Source of the DNA: Gemmatimonadota bacterium
Lineage (GTDB): Bacteria > Gemmatimonadota > Gemmatimonadetes > Palauibacterales > Palauibacteraceae
Direction of reading: 5' to 3'
Assembly (NCBI GenBank): GCA_023554435.1
Contig: JAMJQV010000314.1
Location: 1 to 10,502, forward strand
DNA length: 10,502 nucleotides
Position 1 is the first letter of the stretch. Every line of letters begins with the position of its first letter. Position numbers and translations under genes: made by a program. A model generated the notes under the pieces. That model worked only from the letters and a program-made list of their open reading frames with translations, was not told where the DNA came from and searched no databases. Of the stretch, positions 1 to 7,245 are shown piece after piece.

Positions 1-717
1 GACGTCCGCCGTCACATGGACTTCGTGGAACGTGCCGCCGGGGACCTCGAATTCGATGCAAAGAAGGTGCGCCGGGCACGTTTGCGGCTCGAAAAGGACT
101 TCACCGCCAAAGAGCCCGGAGAGCCCGACTCCGCTCTCGCACAGAATCTGAAGCGTTACATCCGGGAGTCCGAAGCGGTGGCCGCGATCGCCGCCGTGGG
201 ACTTCCGCGTACCGCGGCCCGGTTCATGAACCTCCCCTTCTACCGTACCGGAGAGGTCCGCAAACGGCCCATCGGAGAAGAAGACGTCGAGCGGGTGCTC
301 GACATGCTGAAGACCGTCAAGCCGGACCAGATCTTCGTGGCCGGCGACCTGTCGGATCCGCACGGCACGCACCGCATGTGCAAACAGGCCATAGACGAGG
401 CCCTGCTGCGGTATCGGGGAGCGGCGCCGGAAGTGTGGCTGTACCGCGGGGCGTGGCAGGAGTGGTCCATCACCGAGGCCGACGTGCTGGTGCCGTTGTC
501 GCAGGAGGAACTGCGCAACAAGATCTTCGCGATCTTCAAGCACCAGTCGCAGAAGGACGTGGCGCCCTTCCCCGGCGGATACGACGACCGGGAGTTCTGG
601 CAGAGGGTGCGTTCCCGCAACCTGGAAACGGCGGCGGCGGCTGACCGGCTCGGGCTGCCGGAGTACTACGCCATGGAAGCCTACCGGGTGGAGAACGAAA
701 CGGGGACCCCGGACTGA
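1..717 (+). CDS. Glucosamine-6-phosphate deaminase-like/PIG-L (LmbE) deacetylase protein, C-terminal part (5' partial)
   Basis: The reading frame is open from base 1, so the start lies outside the window; the ATG at 16 falls inside a continuous stretch (DVRRHMDFVERA) and is probably not the start. The visible part resembles the C-terminal PIG-L/LmbE-like domain of the roughly 640-residue NagB-LmbE fusion proteins I recall from Bacteroidetes. The metal-binding style motif SDPHGTH is encoded at nt 352-372, and the segments LPFYRTGEV, LYRGAWQEW and IFKHQSQKD are characteristic of that group. PIG-L enzymes are Zn-dependent deacetylases of amino-sugar derivatives; the usual N-terminal AHPDDE metal site would lie upstream and cannot be checked here. 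No signal peptide can be assessed. It converges on the DUF481 gene with a 33-bp gap. The family call is firm; the fusion to a NagB domain is inferred from remembered relatives. Confidence 0.8.
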   Translation, partial: DVRRHMDFVERAAGDLEFDAKKVRRARLRLEKDFTAKEPGEPDSALAQNLKRYIRESEAVAAIAAVGLPRTAARFMNLPFYRTGEVRKRPIGEEDVERVLDMLKTVKPDQIFVAGDLSDPHGTHRMCKQAIDEALLRYRGAAPEVWLYRGAWQEWSITEADVLVPLSQEELRNKIFAIFKHQSQKDVAPFPGGYDDREFWQRVRSRNLETAAAADRLGLPEYYAMEAYRVENETGTPD

Positions 718-725
718 GGTCCCCG
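701..725. terminator. Possible bidirectional terminator hairpin between convergent genes
   Basis: A perfect 8-bp inverted repeat, CGGGGACC at 701-708 and GGTCCCCG at 718-725, encloses a 9-nt loop. It spans the stop codon (715-717) of the left-edge gene and lies just beyond the DUF481 stop. The position between convergent genes suits a terminator for both strands, but neither side has a T-tract, so intrinsic termination is only possible. Confidence 0.35.
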
Positions 726-750
726 CTCCGCCATCACCGCCGGCGCCGTC

Positions 751-1626
751 CTAGAACTTGAACAGCAGCGACAGGTTGAAGTAGCTGTCCAGCTTGTTCA
801 GGGGCGTGAGCACTGTGCCCGTCTCGACCCCACCGGGAGCATCAAACAGCGGCACCAGCTGCAGGGCCGGATCGTTCCGCCACAGCAGCCGGATGCTCGG
901 CTTGAAGGCCAGGACCGAGCTGATATCGATCGGCAGCCCGTTATACCAGTCGAGCCGGATGTCATCCGTGTTGTCGAGGTTGAAGTCCGCCACCAGCGTG
1001 CTCTCGAAGTTCGTGCTCGAAGTGGCGTCCCACAGGAAGTCGTAGCCGAGGCGGAGACCGGCGAAGTCCGAGTTCACGGTCGGGTCGGGGATGACGGTGG
1101 TCTCCGTCGTGTAGGTCACCAGGTAGTCCGTGGTGAACCGCACCTTCCCATTGTCCACCCAGCGGTTGCCGGCGCCCGCGCCGAACACGAAACGGTCATC
1201 GATGCCGGCGAACGGGTTGCGAAGCCAGTCGCCGAGTCCGGTGACGTAGAACTTCGCGCTCACGTCATAGTCGTAGCGAAGTCCCGCCAGGAATGTCTCA
1301 GCCGTCTTCTCCGTGATCGTCTCCTCGAACAGCTGGAAGTCATCCTGCCCCGTGCCGACCGCCGTCGAGGTCGTGAGGGAGGACTCGGACGTGAAGCCTC
1401 CGCCTGTGAGCTTGAGCTGGCTCTTGGGCCACAGGTAGGCCACGGTGCCGTTGAACGCGAGCGTGTTCGTCTCCTGGTTCCCGCCGGTCCACAGGGCTCC
1501 GAGGTCCGCCTCGAAGGCCCATCCGAGCTCCCGCTCGTCATCCTGCGCCTGCACCGGCGCAGCCAGCAGTGTGGAAAGGGCCGCCGACGCGGCCAGCACT
1601 GCACTGAGTCGCTTGAACAAGATCAT
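751..1626 (-). CDS. DUF481 family outer-membrane beta-barrel protein
   Basis: A predicted 291-residue exported outer-membrane protein of unknown ligand. The first 27 residues form a Sec signal peptide (ILFKRL basic start, Ala/Leu-rich core, probable cleavage VQA|QDD). The mature part alternates aromatic and polar strands in DUF481 style: an early GALWTGGNQETNTLAF strand pair, a FVFGAGAGNRWVD strand, a GLRLGYDFLWDATSSTNFES segment, and a C-terminal phenylalanine (SLLFKF) typical of Bam-assembled barrels. The family includes the E. coli YdiY type; its role is not settled. I chose ATG 1626 because it gives a normal signal peptide; ATG 1650 and ATG 1716 only add a basic leader, and none of the three has a convincing Shine-Dalgarno at good spacing. 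It lies 111 bp downstream of the GH109 gene on the same strand, so it may be the last gene of that operon or have its own promoter. Confidence 0.8.
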   Translation of the reverse strand: MILFKRLSAVLAASAALSTLLAAPVQAQDDERELGWAFEADLGALWTGGNQETNTLAFNGTVAYLWPKSQLKLTGGGFTSESSLTTSTAVGTGQDDFQLFEETITEKTAETFLAGLRYDYDVSAKFYVTGLGDWLRNPFAGIDDRFVFGAGAGNRWVDNGKVRFTTDYLVTYTTETTVIPDPTVNSDFAGLRLGYDFLWDATSSTNFESTLVADFNLDNTDDIRLDWYNGLPIDISSVLAFKPSIRLLWRNDPALQLVPLFDAPGGVETGTVLTPLNKLDSYFNLSLLFKF

Positions 1627-1737
1627 TCTCCGTCCCGTACGATGGGTCATTTTCCGGGCGCGTGGGCCGCCCGCCTTCGTGATTCTGTGGGCGCGAATCT
1701 CGTAGGCGCCGGGCAACGACGCAAACCCCGCGGGTCG

Positions 1738-3084
1738 TCAGTACTCGTCGCCGAGCGCAAAGATCGGCTTTCGCTTCGCCCACAGACCGCCGGTGAAATC
1801 CGGGAAGGCCACCGGGTGACTGCCCATGGCGATGGACTGTTCGGAGAGGGGCCCGATCACGCTCCACGCCGCCGCGTCGTACACGTCCTGGGGCGTGGGC
1901 TCGCCCCGCTTCACGGCTTCGATGAACGCATTCATCACGAAGAAGTCCATGCCTCCGTGTCCCCCGCCCTCCGCATCCTCCGAGTACCGCTTCCACAACG
2001 GGTGGTCATACTTCTCCTGGTACGACTCGAACGGCTCCCAGCGGTGTGCCTCGGGGCTGACTCCCTCGATGTAGATGGACCGGTTGTCGTTCATCCACAG
2101 ACCACGAGTGCCCTGCACCCTGAAGGCCAGTGAATAGGGGCGCGGGAGGTTGGTGTCATGGCTGACCATGACGGTCTCCCCGTTCCGGGTATGGATCATC
2201 GTGGTGACGATGTCCCCCAGCTTGAAGCGGACGTCCGCGTTCGGGTGATCCTCGCCGCCCTGTGCCACGATGTACTCGTGCAGGCCCCGGGTCTTGGTGG
2301 CGTGTGACGTCAGAGACACGAACAGGTTGCCACGGTTGATGTCCAGCCAGTGGGCGACGGGACCGATCCCGTGCGTCGGGTACAGTTCGCCGTTCCGGTT
2401 GATGGAATGGTCCGTGCGCCACACAGCCTCGCCGTTCGAGCCCGGACCGAACTCGGCGCCCGGATTGAATTTCACGGCCCTGAGATCGTGCTGGTACCCG
2501 CAATGCAGGTGCATCATCTCGCCCAGCAGACCCTCGCGCACGATCTGGAGTACCGCCATCACGTCCCGCCGGTAGCACACGTTCTCCAGCATCATGAAGG
2601 GCATGCCGGTACGCTCCTGCGTCTCTACCAGGTCCCAGCAATCCTGCACCGTCGTCGCCGCCGGCACCTCGACGCCCACGGCCTTGCCTCGCTCCATCGC
2701 CGCGATCGCCATCGGCGTGTGCCACAGCCACGGCGTGGCGATGATCACCGCGTCGATGTCATCCATCTCCAGGAGGTTGAGGTAGTCCTCTTCTCCGGCG
2801 GTGAACTGCCGGGGCGCGTTACCCCCCGCTTCCGTGACCGCGTCCGCCGCTCGCGCGGCCTTCTCGGGCACGATGTCGCACACGGCCTTGATCTCCGTGT
2901 CGGCCCGACGAGTGGCGAGACCGAGGAGCCAGGAACCTCGCCCCCCCACGCCGATGACTCCGAGACGCAACCTGTCCGCTGGAGCCCCGCGTTCCCGCCC
3001 CAACAGTGCTCCCGGCGCCAGGGACATCCCGAGGGCCGTACCGGTACCGGCTTTCACGAAGTCGCGTCTATGAAGCGGTGTCAT
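1738..3084 (-). CDS. GH109-type (Gfo/Idh/MocA fold) alpha-N-acetylgalactosaminidase, Tat-exported
   Basis: A 448-residue NAD-dependent glycoside hydrolase of the GH109 type, predicted to release terminal GalNAc (alpha-linked in characterised members). A twin-arginine signal opens it (HRRDFVKAG, RR at residues 6-7, hydrophobic to about residue 28). The Rossmann dinucleotide motif GVIGVGGRGS is at 42-51. The usual EKP triad of Gfo/Idh/MocA oxidoreductases is EVP (139-141), as expected for a hydrolase branch. GH109 signatures run throughout: LLENVCYRRD (E167), GYQHDLR (Y197), RNGELYPTHGIGP (Y235, H238), DINRGN, HDTNLPRPYS, YDHPLWK and GGHGGMD. By recalled alignment, E167, Y197, Y235 and H238 correspond to the active-site Glu149, Tyr179, Tyr225 and His228 of the Elizabethkingia enzyme. 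A GGAG at 3092-3095 sits 7 nt before the ATG, and the start overlaps the EEP stop by 4 nt (ATGA), so translation is probably coupled. The substrate linkage is inferred. Confidence 0.9.
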   Translation of the reverse strand: MTPLHRRDFVKAGTGTALGMSLAPGALLGRERGAPADRLRLGVIGVGGRGSWLLGLATRRADTEIKAVCDIVPEKAARAADAVTEAGGNAPRQFTAGEEDYLNLLEMDDIDAVIIATPWLWHTPMAIAAMERGKAVGVEVPAATTVQDCWDLVETQERTGMPFMMLENVCYRRDVMAVLQIVREGLLGEMMHLHCGYQHDLRAVKFNPGAEFGPGSNGEAVWRTDHSINRNGELYPTHGIGPVAHWLDINRGNLFVSLTSHATKTRGLHEYIVAQGGEDHPNADVRFKLGDIVTTMIHTRNGETVMVSHDTNLPRPYSLAFRVQGTRGLWMNDNRSIYIEGVSPEAHRWEPFESYQEKYDHPLWKRYSEDAEGGGHGGMDFFVMNAFIEAVKRGEPTPQDVYDAAAWSVIGPLSEQSIAMGSHPVAFPDFTGGLWAKRKPIFALGDEY

Positions 3085-3935
3085 TGGGTTGTCTCCAATG
3101 GAACGGTTGGGTCAGCCGGCACGAGTTCGAGCTCCAACAGAACCGGCCTGTGGTCTGATGCTACGGTCTCCTCAACTACGCGGTGCTCGCGTACGGTGAA
3201 CCGGCTTCCGGGCCTGAACAGGATGAAGTCGATCTCCCGGTCCGGAGTTTCGGACGGGAAAGTGAAGGCCTGGCCTTCCTTGGCCGGCCTGAACCAGCCC
3301 CCCTCCGACTCGAGCAGCTGAAGGACCGGTGATTCCGGCAGCGAGTTGAAATCCCCGGCCAGCACGACCGGGGCCTCTTCGTTCGCAAACAGCTCTACGA
3401 TTCGCCCGGCCTGGGCCAGTCGCTCCTCGGCGTTCGCGTACAGGTGCACGCCGACCACCACCAGCTGCGGGCCCTGCCCGTAGCCGGGTTTCAGAACTTC
3501 CACCCGGGCTGCCAGCGCGCTGCGCGGCTCGGCCCCGTCCGGCAGGCGATGATTCTGCCATTCGACGACCGGATACCGGCAGAGCACGGCCATCCCGTAG
3601 CGTCCTCCGCGGTAGTCCATGAACCCGCCGAACATGGCCTGCATGCCGGTCAACTCACCCAGGCGGGTCGCCTGGTCCTCGAGCCCGGTACGCGACGTCA
3701 CGCTGTCGATCTCCTGCAGGGTCACCACGTCCGGATCCACGGAGCGGATCACCGCCGCGACCCTCTCGAGATCGACGTTTCCGTCCATGCCCAGGCCGTG
3801 CTTGATGTTGTAGGCCAGGATCCGGACCACCTCGGGCTCGTTCTCCACCTGGGCGACGGCGTGCGTTGGACCCTGCAGGAACAGCGCAGCCAGGCCGCAG
3901 GAGAGGACGCTGGAGAGGGTTGGCGTGCGGCCCAT
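3081..3935 (-). CDS. Secreted endonuclease/exonuclease/phosphatase (EEP) superfamily hydrolase
   Basis: A 284-residue metal-dependent hydrolase of the DNase I-like EEP fold, whose members cleave phosphodiester or phosphomonoester bonds in nucleic acids, phospholipids or inositol phosphates. All the fold's landmark motifs are present: YNIKHG with N43, LQEID with E75, RYGMAVLCRYP, GVHLYA with H164, LAGDFNSLP with D195 and N197, EIDFILF with D236, and ASDHRPV with D261-H262. It is therefore probably active. A signal peptide (about residues 1-28, cleavage near AVA|QVE) exports it. Its ATG directly follows the stop codon of the beta-galactosidase (TGA then ATG, no gap), and its own stop overlaps the GH109 start, so it is locked into the glycosidase operon. 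The substrate is unknown: phospholipid, extracellular DNA, or a phosphate-bearing glycan or glycolipid are all possible; the operon context makes a glycan-linked substrate attractive but unproven. Confidence 0.85.
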   Translation of the reverse strand: MGRTPTLSSVLSCGLAALFLQGPTHAVAQVENEPEVVRILAYNIKHGLGMDGNVDLERVAAVIRSVDPDVVTLQEIDSVTSRTGLEDQATRLGELTGMQAMFGGFMDYRGGRYGMAVLCRYPVVEWQNHRLPDGAEPRSALAARVEVLKPGYGQGPQLVVVGVHLYANAEERLAQAGRIVELFANEEAPVVLAGDFNSLPESPVLQLLESEGGWFRPAKEGQAFTFPSETPDREIDFILFRPGSRFTVREHRVVEETVASDHRPVLLELELVPADPTVPLETTQ

Positions 3936-6900
3936 TCAGTCGTTCCCCCGCTCCGACTCCGCGACTGGCAGGCTTCGCTTGCTCTGCCCCATCGCGTCGG
4001 CTCGCCCCGGACCCAGCGGACTGAGGCGGAACGAGTACGAATACTCGCGAACGGGCAGACGATAGGCATCGAGCGGCTGCGCTCCCCAGCTGTTGTCTCC
4101 GCCCACGCCCATCTGTTTGTGATCGAGGTGAACACTCACCAGGTCGCGTGGCCTCAGATCGTAGGTGTGCCGCCCCCGCTTGGTGGTCCCTTCGTCCAGG
4201 TCCTCCTGCAGGTACGGGAGGGCGCTCCAGTCGAGGGTCGGGATTCCGAACGCTGCCAGCCCCACTCCCGCCGAATCACTGAAGGCCACCCAGCGGGTCT
4301 CCGTTCGGTTGCCGTTTTCCTGCGGCCGGATGTACGGGTAGTACAACTCTTCGATCGACGCCGAGTACAGGCCGACCGGGGCGCTCGTCTTCCGGTCGCT
4401 GTAGTTCTCGTGCGGGCCCCGGCCATACCAGGCGACGTCGGCGAATTCAGGCGCCAGAGCGAAGCGGAGCCCGACGCGAGGGATGTCAGGCAGCCCGGAG
4501 CCGGTAGTCGCGGCCGGGGGCACGAAACGCTGCGTCACCACCACATCGCCACTGCCGAACACCTGGTATGACAGGTACAGACGGGCGTTCACGGCGGGCA
4601 GGCCAAGCGTCGCGTCGACCCTCGCTTCTCCCGCGCCGATCTCTTTCGCTTCGAGGCCCTCCAGCGTCCTGACTCGTCCCGCATCTTTCCACACGGCCTG
4701 TCTCTGCGGCATGCGGTTGCCGTAGTCGTTGTCGGTGGGGGCACGCCAGAAATCAGGCTCGAACGGGCTCACCAGCAGCTCGCGACCGTCGACCTCGTAG
4801 TACGACAGCAGCCCCGTCGATCGGTCGACTCCCACCGAGAATCCGGCGCCGCTGACCGTGATCCGGTCACTGGACTCGACGACCGTCAGAGCGGGCATGT
4901 CGGCCACGTTGGCCGGGGTCGCCGGCCGGTGCACGGGCAGCCGGAACTGCTCCCAGGCCGCCAACCAGCCGGCCGGAAGAAACGGGCTCTCCTCCCGGGT
5001 ACGGAACTCCACGCGCACGAAGTACTCCACGCCGGGCGCAGCATCGATGGGAGGCAGCGGCAGGCTCAGTTCGACCGAGTCGTGCGGGGCCAGGTCCAGC
5101 ATGCCCAGGTCCCCGCGCGCGAGGACGCCCCGGGTGTCCGCGCTCAACTCCCACGTACCGGCGAATGCAGCCAGGTCCGTGAAGTCGTGGCGGTTCACGA
5201 TCCGCACCCGGCCCCGCTCCAGGTCCACGGCACGCACCCGGATGTTCTGGTACACTTTGCGCACTTCTTCGAAGTGCGGATTGGGAGTGCGGTCCGGCGC
5301 CACCAGACCGTTGACCAGGAAGTTGCCGTCGCTCGGGATGCCGGGGGGGCCGTAGTCGCCCCCGTACGCCCAGTAGGGCTCGCCCTGCCACGTCTCCGCG
5401 TACAGCCCCTGGTCCACGTAATCCCAGATGAAACCGCCCTGCAGCTGGTCATGCGCCTCGATCACGTCCCAGTAGTCCTGCAGGTTGCCGACGCTGTTCC
5501 CCATGGCATGCGCGTACTCGCACAGGATGAGCGGTCGGTCGCGAGGCTCGGAGACGTAGTCCAGCAGATGCGGAATGCGCGCATACATCGGCGCGTAGAT
5601 GTCCACGTGCGGCCTCTGGATGGCCCGCTCGTACTGCACCGGGCGACCGGGATCGACCTGGTGGATCCACGCCGACGTGGCCTCGAAGTTGACGCCATCG
5701 CCAGCCTCGTTGCCCAGCGACCAGATGATCACCGAGGGGTGGTTCCGGTCCCGCTTCACCATGCGGATCGTGCGGTCCAGGTGCGCGGCCTTCCACGCCG
5801 GATCGTTCCCCAGGGTGACGTCGGGATCGTAGCCCATCCCGTGCGATTCGATGTTGGCCTCGTCAACGATGTACAGGCCGTACTCGTCGGCGTAGTCGTA
5901 CCAGCGCGGATCGCTGGGATAGTGGGAGGTGCGGACCGCATTCACGTTGTACTGCTTCATTAGCTGGATGTCGCGGAGCATCACCTCGTCCGACATCACG
6001 CGCCCGGTATGCGGATCGTGCTCGTGCCGGTTCACACCTCGGAGGGTGACGGGCACTCCGTTCACCTGCAGCAGTCCGTTCCGGATCTCGACTGTCCGGA
6101 ACCCCACCCGGGTCGGGATTACCTGCAGAATCTCCTGCTCGTCGTCCGCCAGCGTGATCAGAAGGGTGTAGAGGTTCGGGGTCTCGGCCGTCCACTTGAG
6201 GGGAGCCGACACGGTGCCCTGCAAGGTGACGAAGTCGGTCCCGGCGGCTTCCAGTCCGAAGGTCGTCATCAATGGGGCATCGAACACCGGGTTTCCGTCA
6301 GGACCGAGCAACTCGGCGCTCAACCGGTAGGCGGAGACCGGTCGCGCCAGGACACTCGACAGCTCCGCCTCGATGGTGAGGATGCCATCGTCGTAGTCCG
6401 CCTCGAGCTCCGGTCGGGCCCAGAAATCGCGCACGTGCACGCCGGGCGTGGCAACGAGGAACACGTCGCGCTCGATTCCGCTGATCTTCCAGTAGTCCTG
6501 CCCCTCGAGATAGGCCCCATCCGAGAAGCGATAGACCTGGACGGCTACGGTGTTGGAGCCCGGCTCCAGGAACGGCGTGATGTTGAACTCGGCCGGGGTC
6601 TTGCTCCCCTGGCTGTATCCGACCTCCCGGCCGTTCACCCACAGGTACATGGCCGACTTCACGCTGCCGAAGTGGAGGAACACCTGCATGCCGGCCCAGT
6701 CCTCCGGTACCTCGAAGGTGCGGCGGTACGACCCGACCGGGTTCCACTCGGCCGGCACGAGCGGTGGATTCGGTGGGAAGGGATAGGGAATGTTCGTGTA
6801 GATCGGGATGCCGTAGCCGAGCACTTCCCAGTTGGACGGCACCGGGATCTCGTCCCAGGCCCCGTCGTCGAAGTCGGATCGATGGAAGTCGGTTGGCCGG

Positions 6901-7163
6901 TCCGCCGGATCGCTCACCCAGTGGAACCTCCAGGTGCCGCTCAGCGACCGGACGAACGGAGACCGATCCGGATCGCGCGTCAGAGCCGACTCCCGGTCCG
7001 CAAACGGATAGAAGGTGGCTCGCGCCGGTTCCTTGTTCCGTTCAAAGACTGCGGGGTTCTCGAGGTCGGGGTGGCCGATGTTCTCCTGGGCCGTCGCTGC
7101 GCGTGGCGAACCGACGGCGAGGAGGAGGCCCAGAAGGACCGCGCTCCTGTATGCTCGCTGCAT
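3936..7163 (-). CDS. Secreted GH2 beta-galactosidase (LacZ-type)
   Basis: A 1075-residue retaining glycoside hydrolase that removes terminal beta-galactose, slightly longer than the 1023-residue E. coli LacZ. Residues 1-25 are a Sec signal peptide (cleavage ATA|QEN), so it acts outside the cytoplasm, unlike E. coli LacZ. Domains in order: GH2 sugar-binding jelly roll (about 70-235, with RFSDGAYLEGQDYWKISGI), Ig-like (about 240-355), TIM barrel (about 357-645), a second Ig-like domain (about 655-745) and the C-terminal Bgal small-chain domain (about 765-1050). Catalytic and substrate residues fit LacZ: acid/base E486 in SLGNEAGDG, nucleophile E549 in CEYAHAMGNS, Mg-site E439 and H441 in NIESHG, W580 in GGFIWDYVDQ and W1026 in NSWG. 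A GGAG at 7171-7174 lies 7 nt before the ATG. It is the first gene of the tightly coupled three-gene block. A roughly 25-residue tail follows the last domain. Strict galactose specificity is inferred from the LacZ-like residues. Confidence 0.93.
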   Translation of the reverse strand: MQRAYRSAVLLGLLLAVGSPRAATAQENIGHPDLENPAVFERNKEPARATFYPFADRESALTRDPDRSPFVRSLSGTWRFHWVSDPADRPTDFHRSDFDDGAWDEIPVPSNWEVLGYGIPIYTNIPYPFPPNPPLVPAEWNPVGSYRRTFEVPEDWAGMQVFLHFGSVKSAMYLWVNGREVGYSQGSKTPAEFNITPFLEPGSNTVAVQVYRFSDGAYLEGQDYWKISGIERDVFLVATPGVHVRDFWARPELEADYDDGILTIEAELSSVLARPVSAYRLSAELLGPDGNPVFDAPLMTTFGLEAAGTDFVTLQGTVSAPLKWTAETPNLYTLLITLADDEQEILQVIPTRVGFRTVEIRNGLLQVNGVPVTLRGVNRHEHDPHTGRVMSDEVMLRDIQLMKQYNVNAVRTSHYPSDPRWYDYADEYGLYIVDEANIESHGMGYDPDVTLGNDPAWKAAHLDRTIRMVKRDRNHPSVIIWSLGNEAGDGVNFEATSAWIHQVDPGRPVQYERAIQRPHVDIYAPMYARIPHLLDYVSEPRDRPLILCEYAHAMGNSVGNLQDYWDVIEAHDQLQGGFIWDYVDQGLYAETWQGEPYWAYGGDYGPPGIPSDGNFLVNGLVAPDRTPNPHFEEVRKVYQNIRVRAVDLERGRVRIVNRHDFTDLAAFAGTWELSADTRGVLARGDLGMLDLAPHDSVELSLPLPPIDAAPGVEYFVRVEFRTREESPFLPAGWLAAWEQFRLPVHRPATPANVADMPALTVVESSDRITVSGAGFSVGVDRSTGLLSYYEVDGRELLVSPFEPDFWRAPTDNDYGNRMPQRQAVWKDAGRVRTLEGLEAKEIGAGEARVDATLGLPAVNARLYLSYQVFGSGDVVVTQRFVPPAATTGSGLPDIPRVGLRFALAPEFADVAWYGRGPHENYSDRKTSAPVGLYSASIEELYYPYIRPQENGNRTETRWVAFSDSAGVGLAAFGIPTLDWSALPYLQEDLDEGTTKRGRHTYDLRPRDLVSVHLDHKQMGVGGDNSWGAQPLDAYRLPVREYSYSFRLSPLGPGRADAMGQSKRSLPVAESERGND

Positions 7164-7210
7164 GTCCGAACTCCGGATTCAGGGTCGGGGATACCCGGAG
7201 ACTACCACCA

Positions 7211-7220
7211 AAACCGGTTT
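7211..7220. promoter_or_regulatory. Palindrome AAACCGGTTT, candidate LacI/GalR-type operator
   Basis: A perfect 10-bp palindrome with a central CG lies 48-57 bp upstream of the beta-galactosidase ATG, inside the 82-bp gap after the preceding gene. Operators of LacI/GalR-family sugar regulators are typically palindromes with A-rich/T-rich arms around a central CG. No regulator gene is present in the window and no convincing promoter hexamers were found beside it, so this is a candidate only. Confidence 0.3.
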
Positions 7221-7245
7221 CGCGGAACGGGGCGCGGGCGGCGGC

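Noticed and set aside
16..18. ATG at 16 as the start of the left-edge gene
   Set aside because: The frame is open to base 1 and the flanking residues (DVRRHMDFV) look like the interior of the larger NagB-LmbE type protein.
1655..1673. Inverted repeat CGGGCG/CGCCCG upstream of the DUF481 gene
   Set aside because: Only a 6-bp stem with a 7-nt loop and no T-tract, in GC-rich DNA where such stems are expected by chance; not enough to call an attenuator or terminator.
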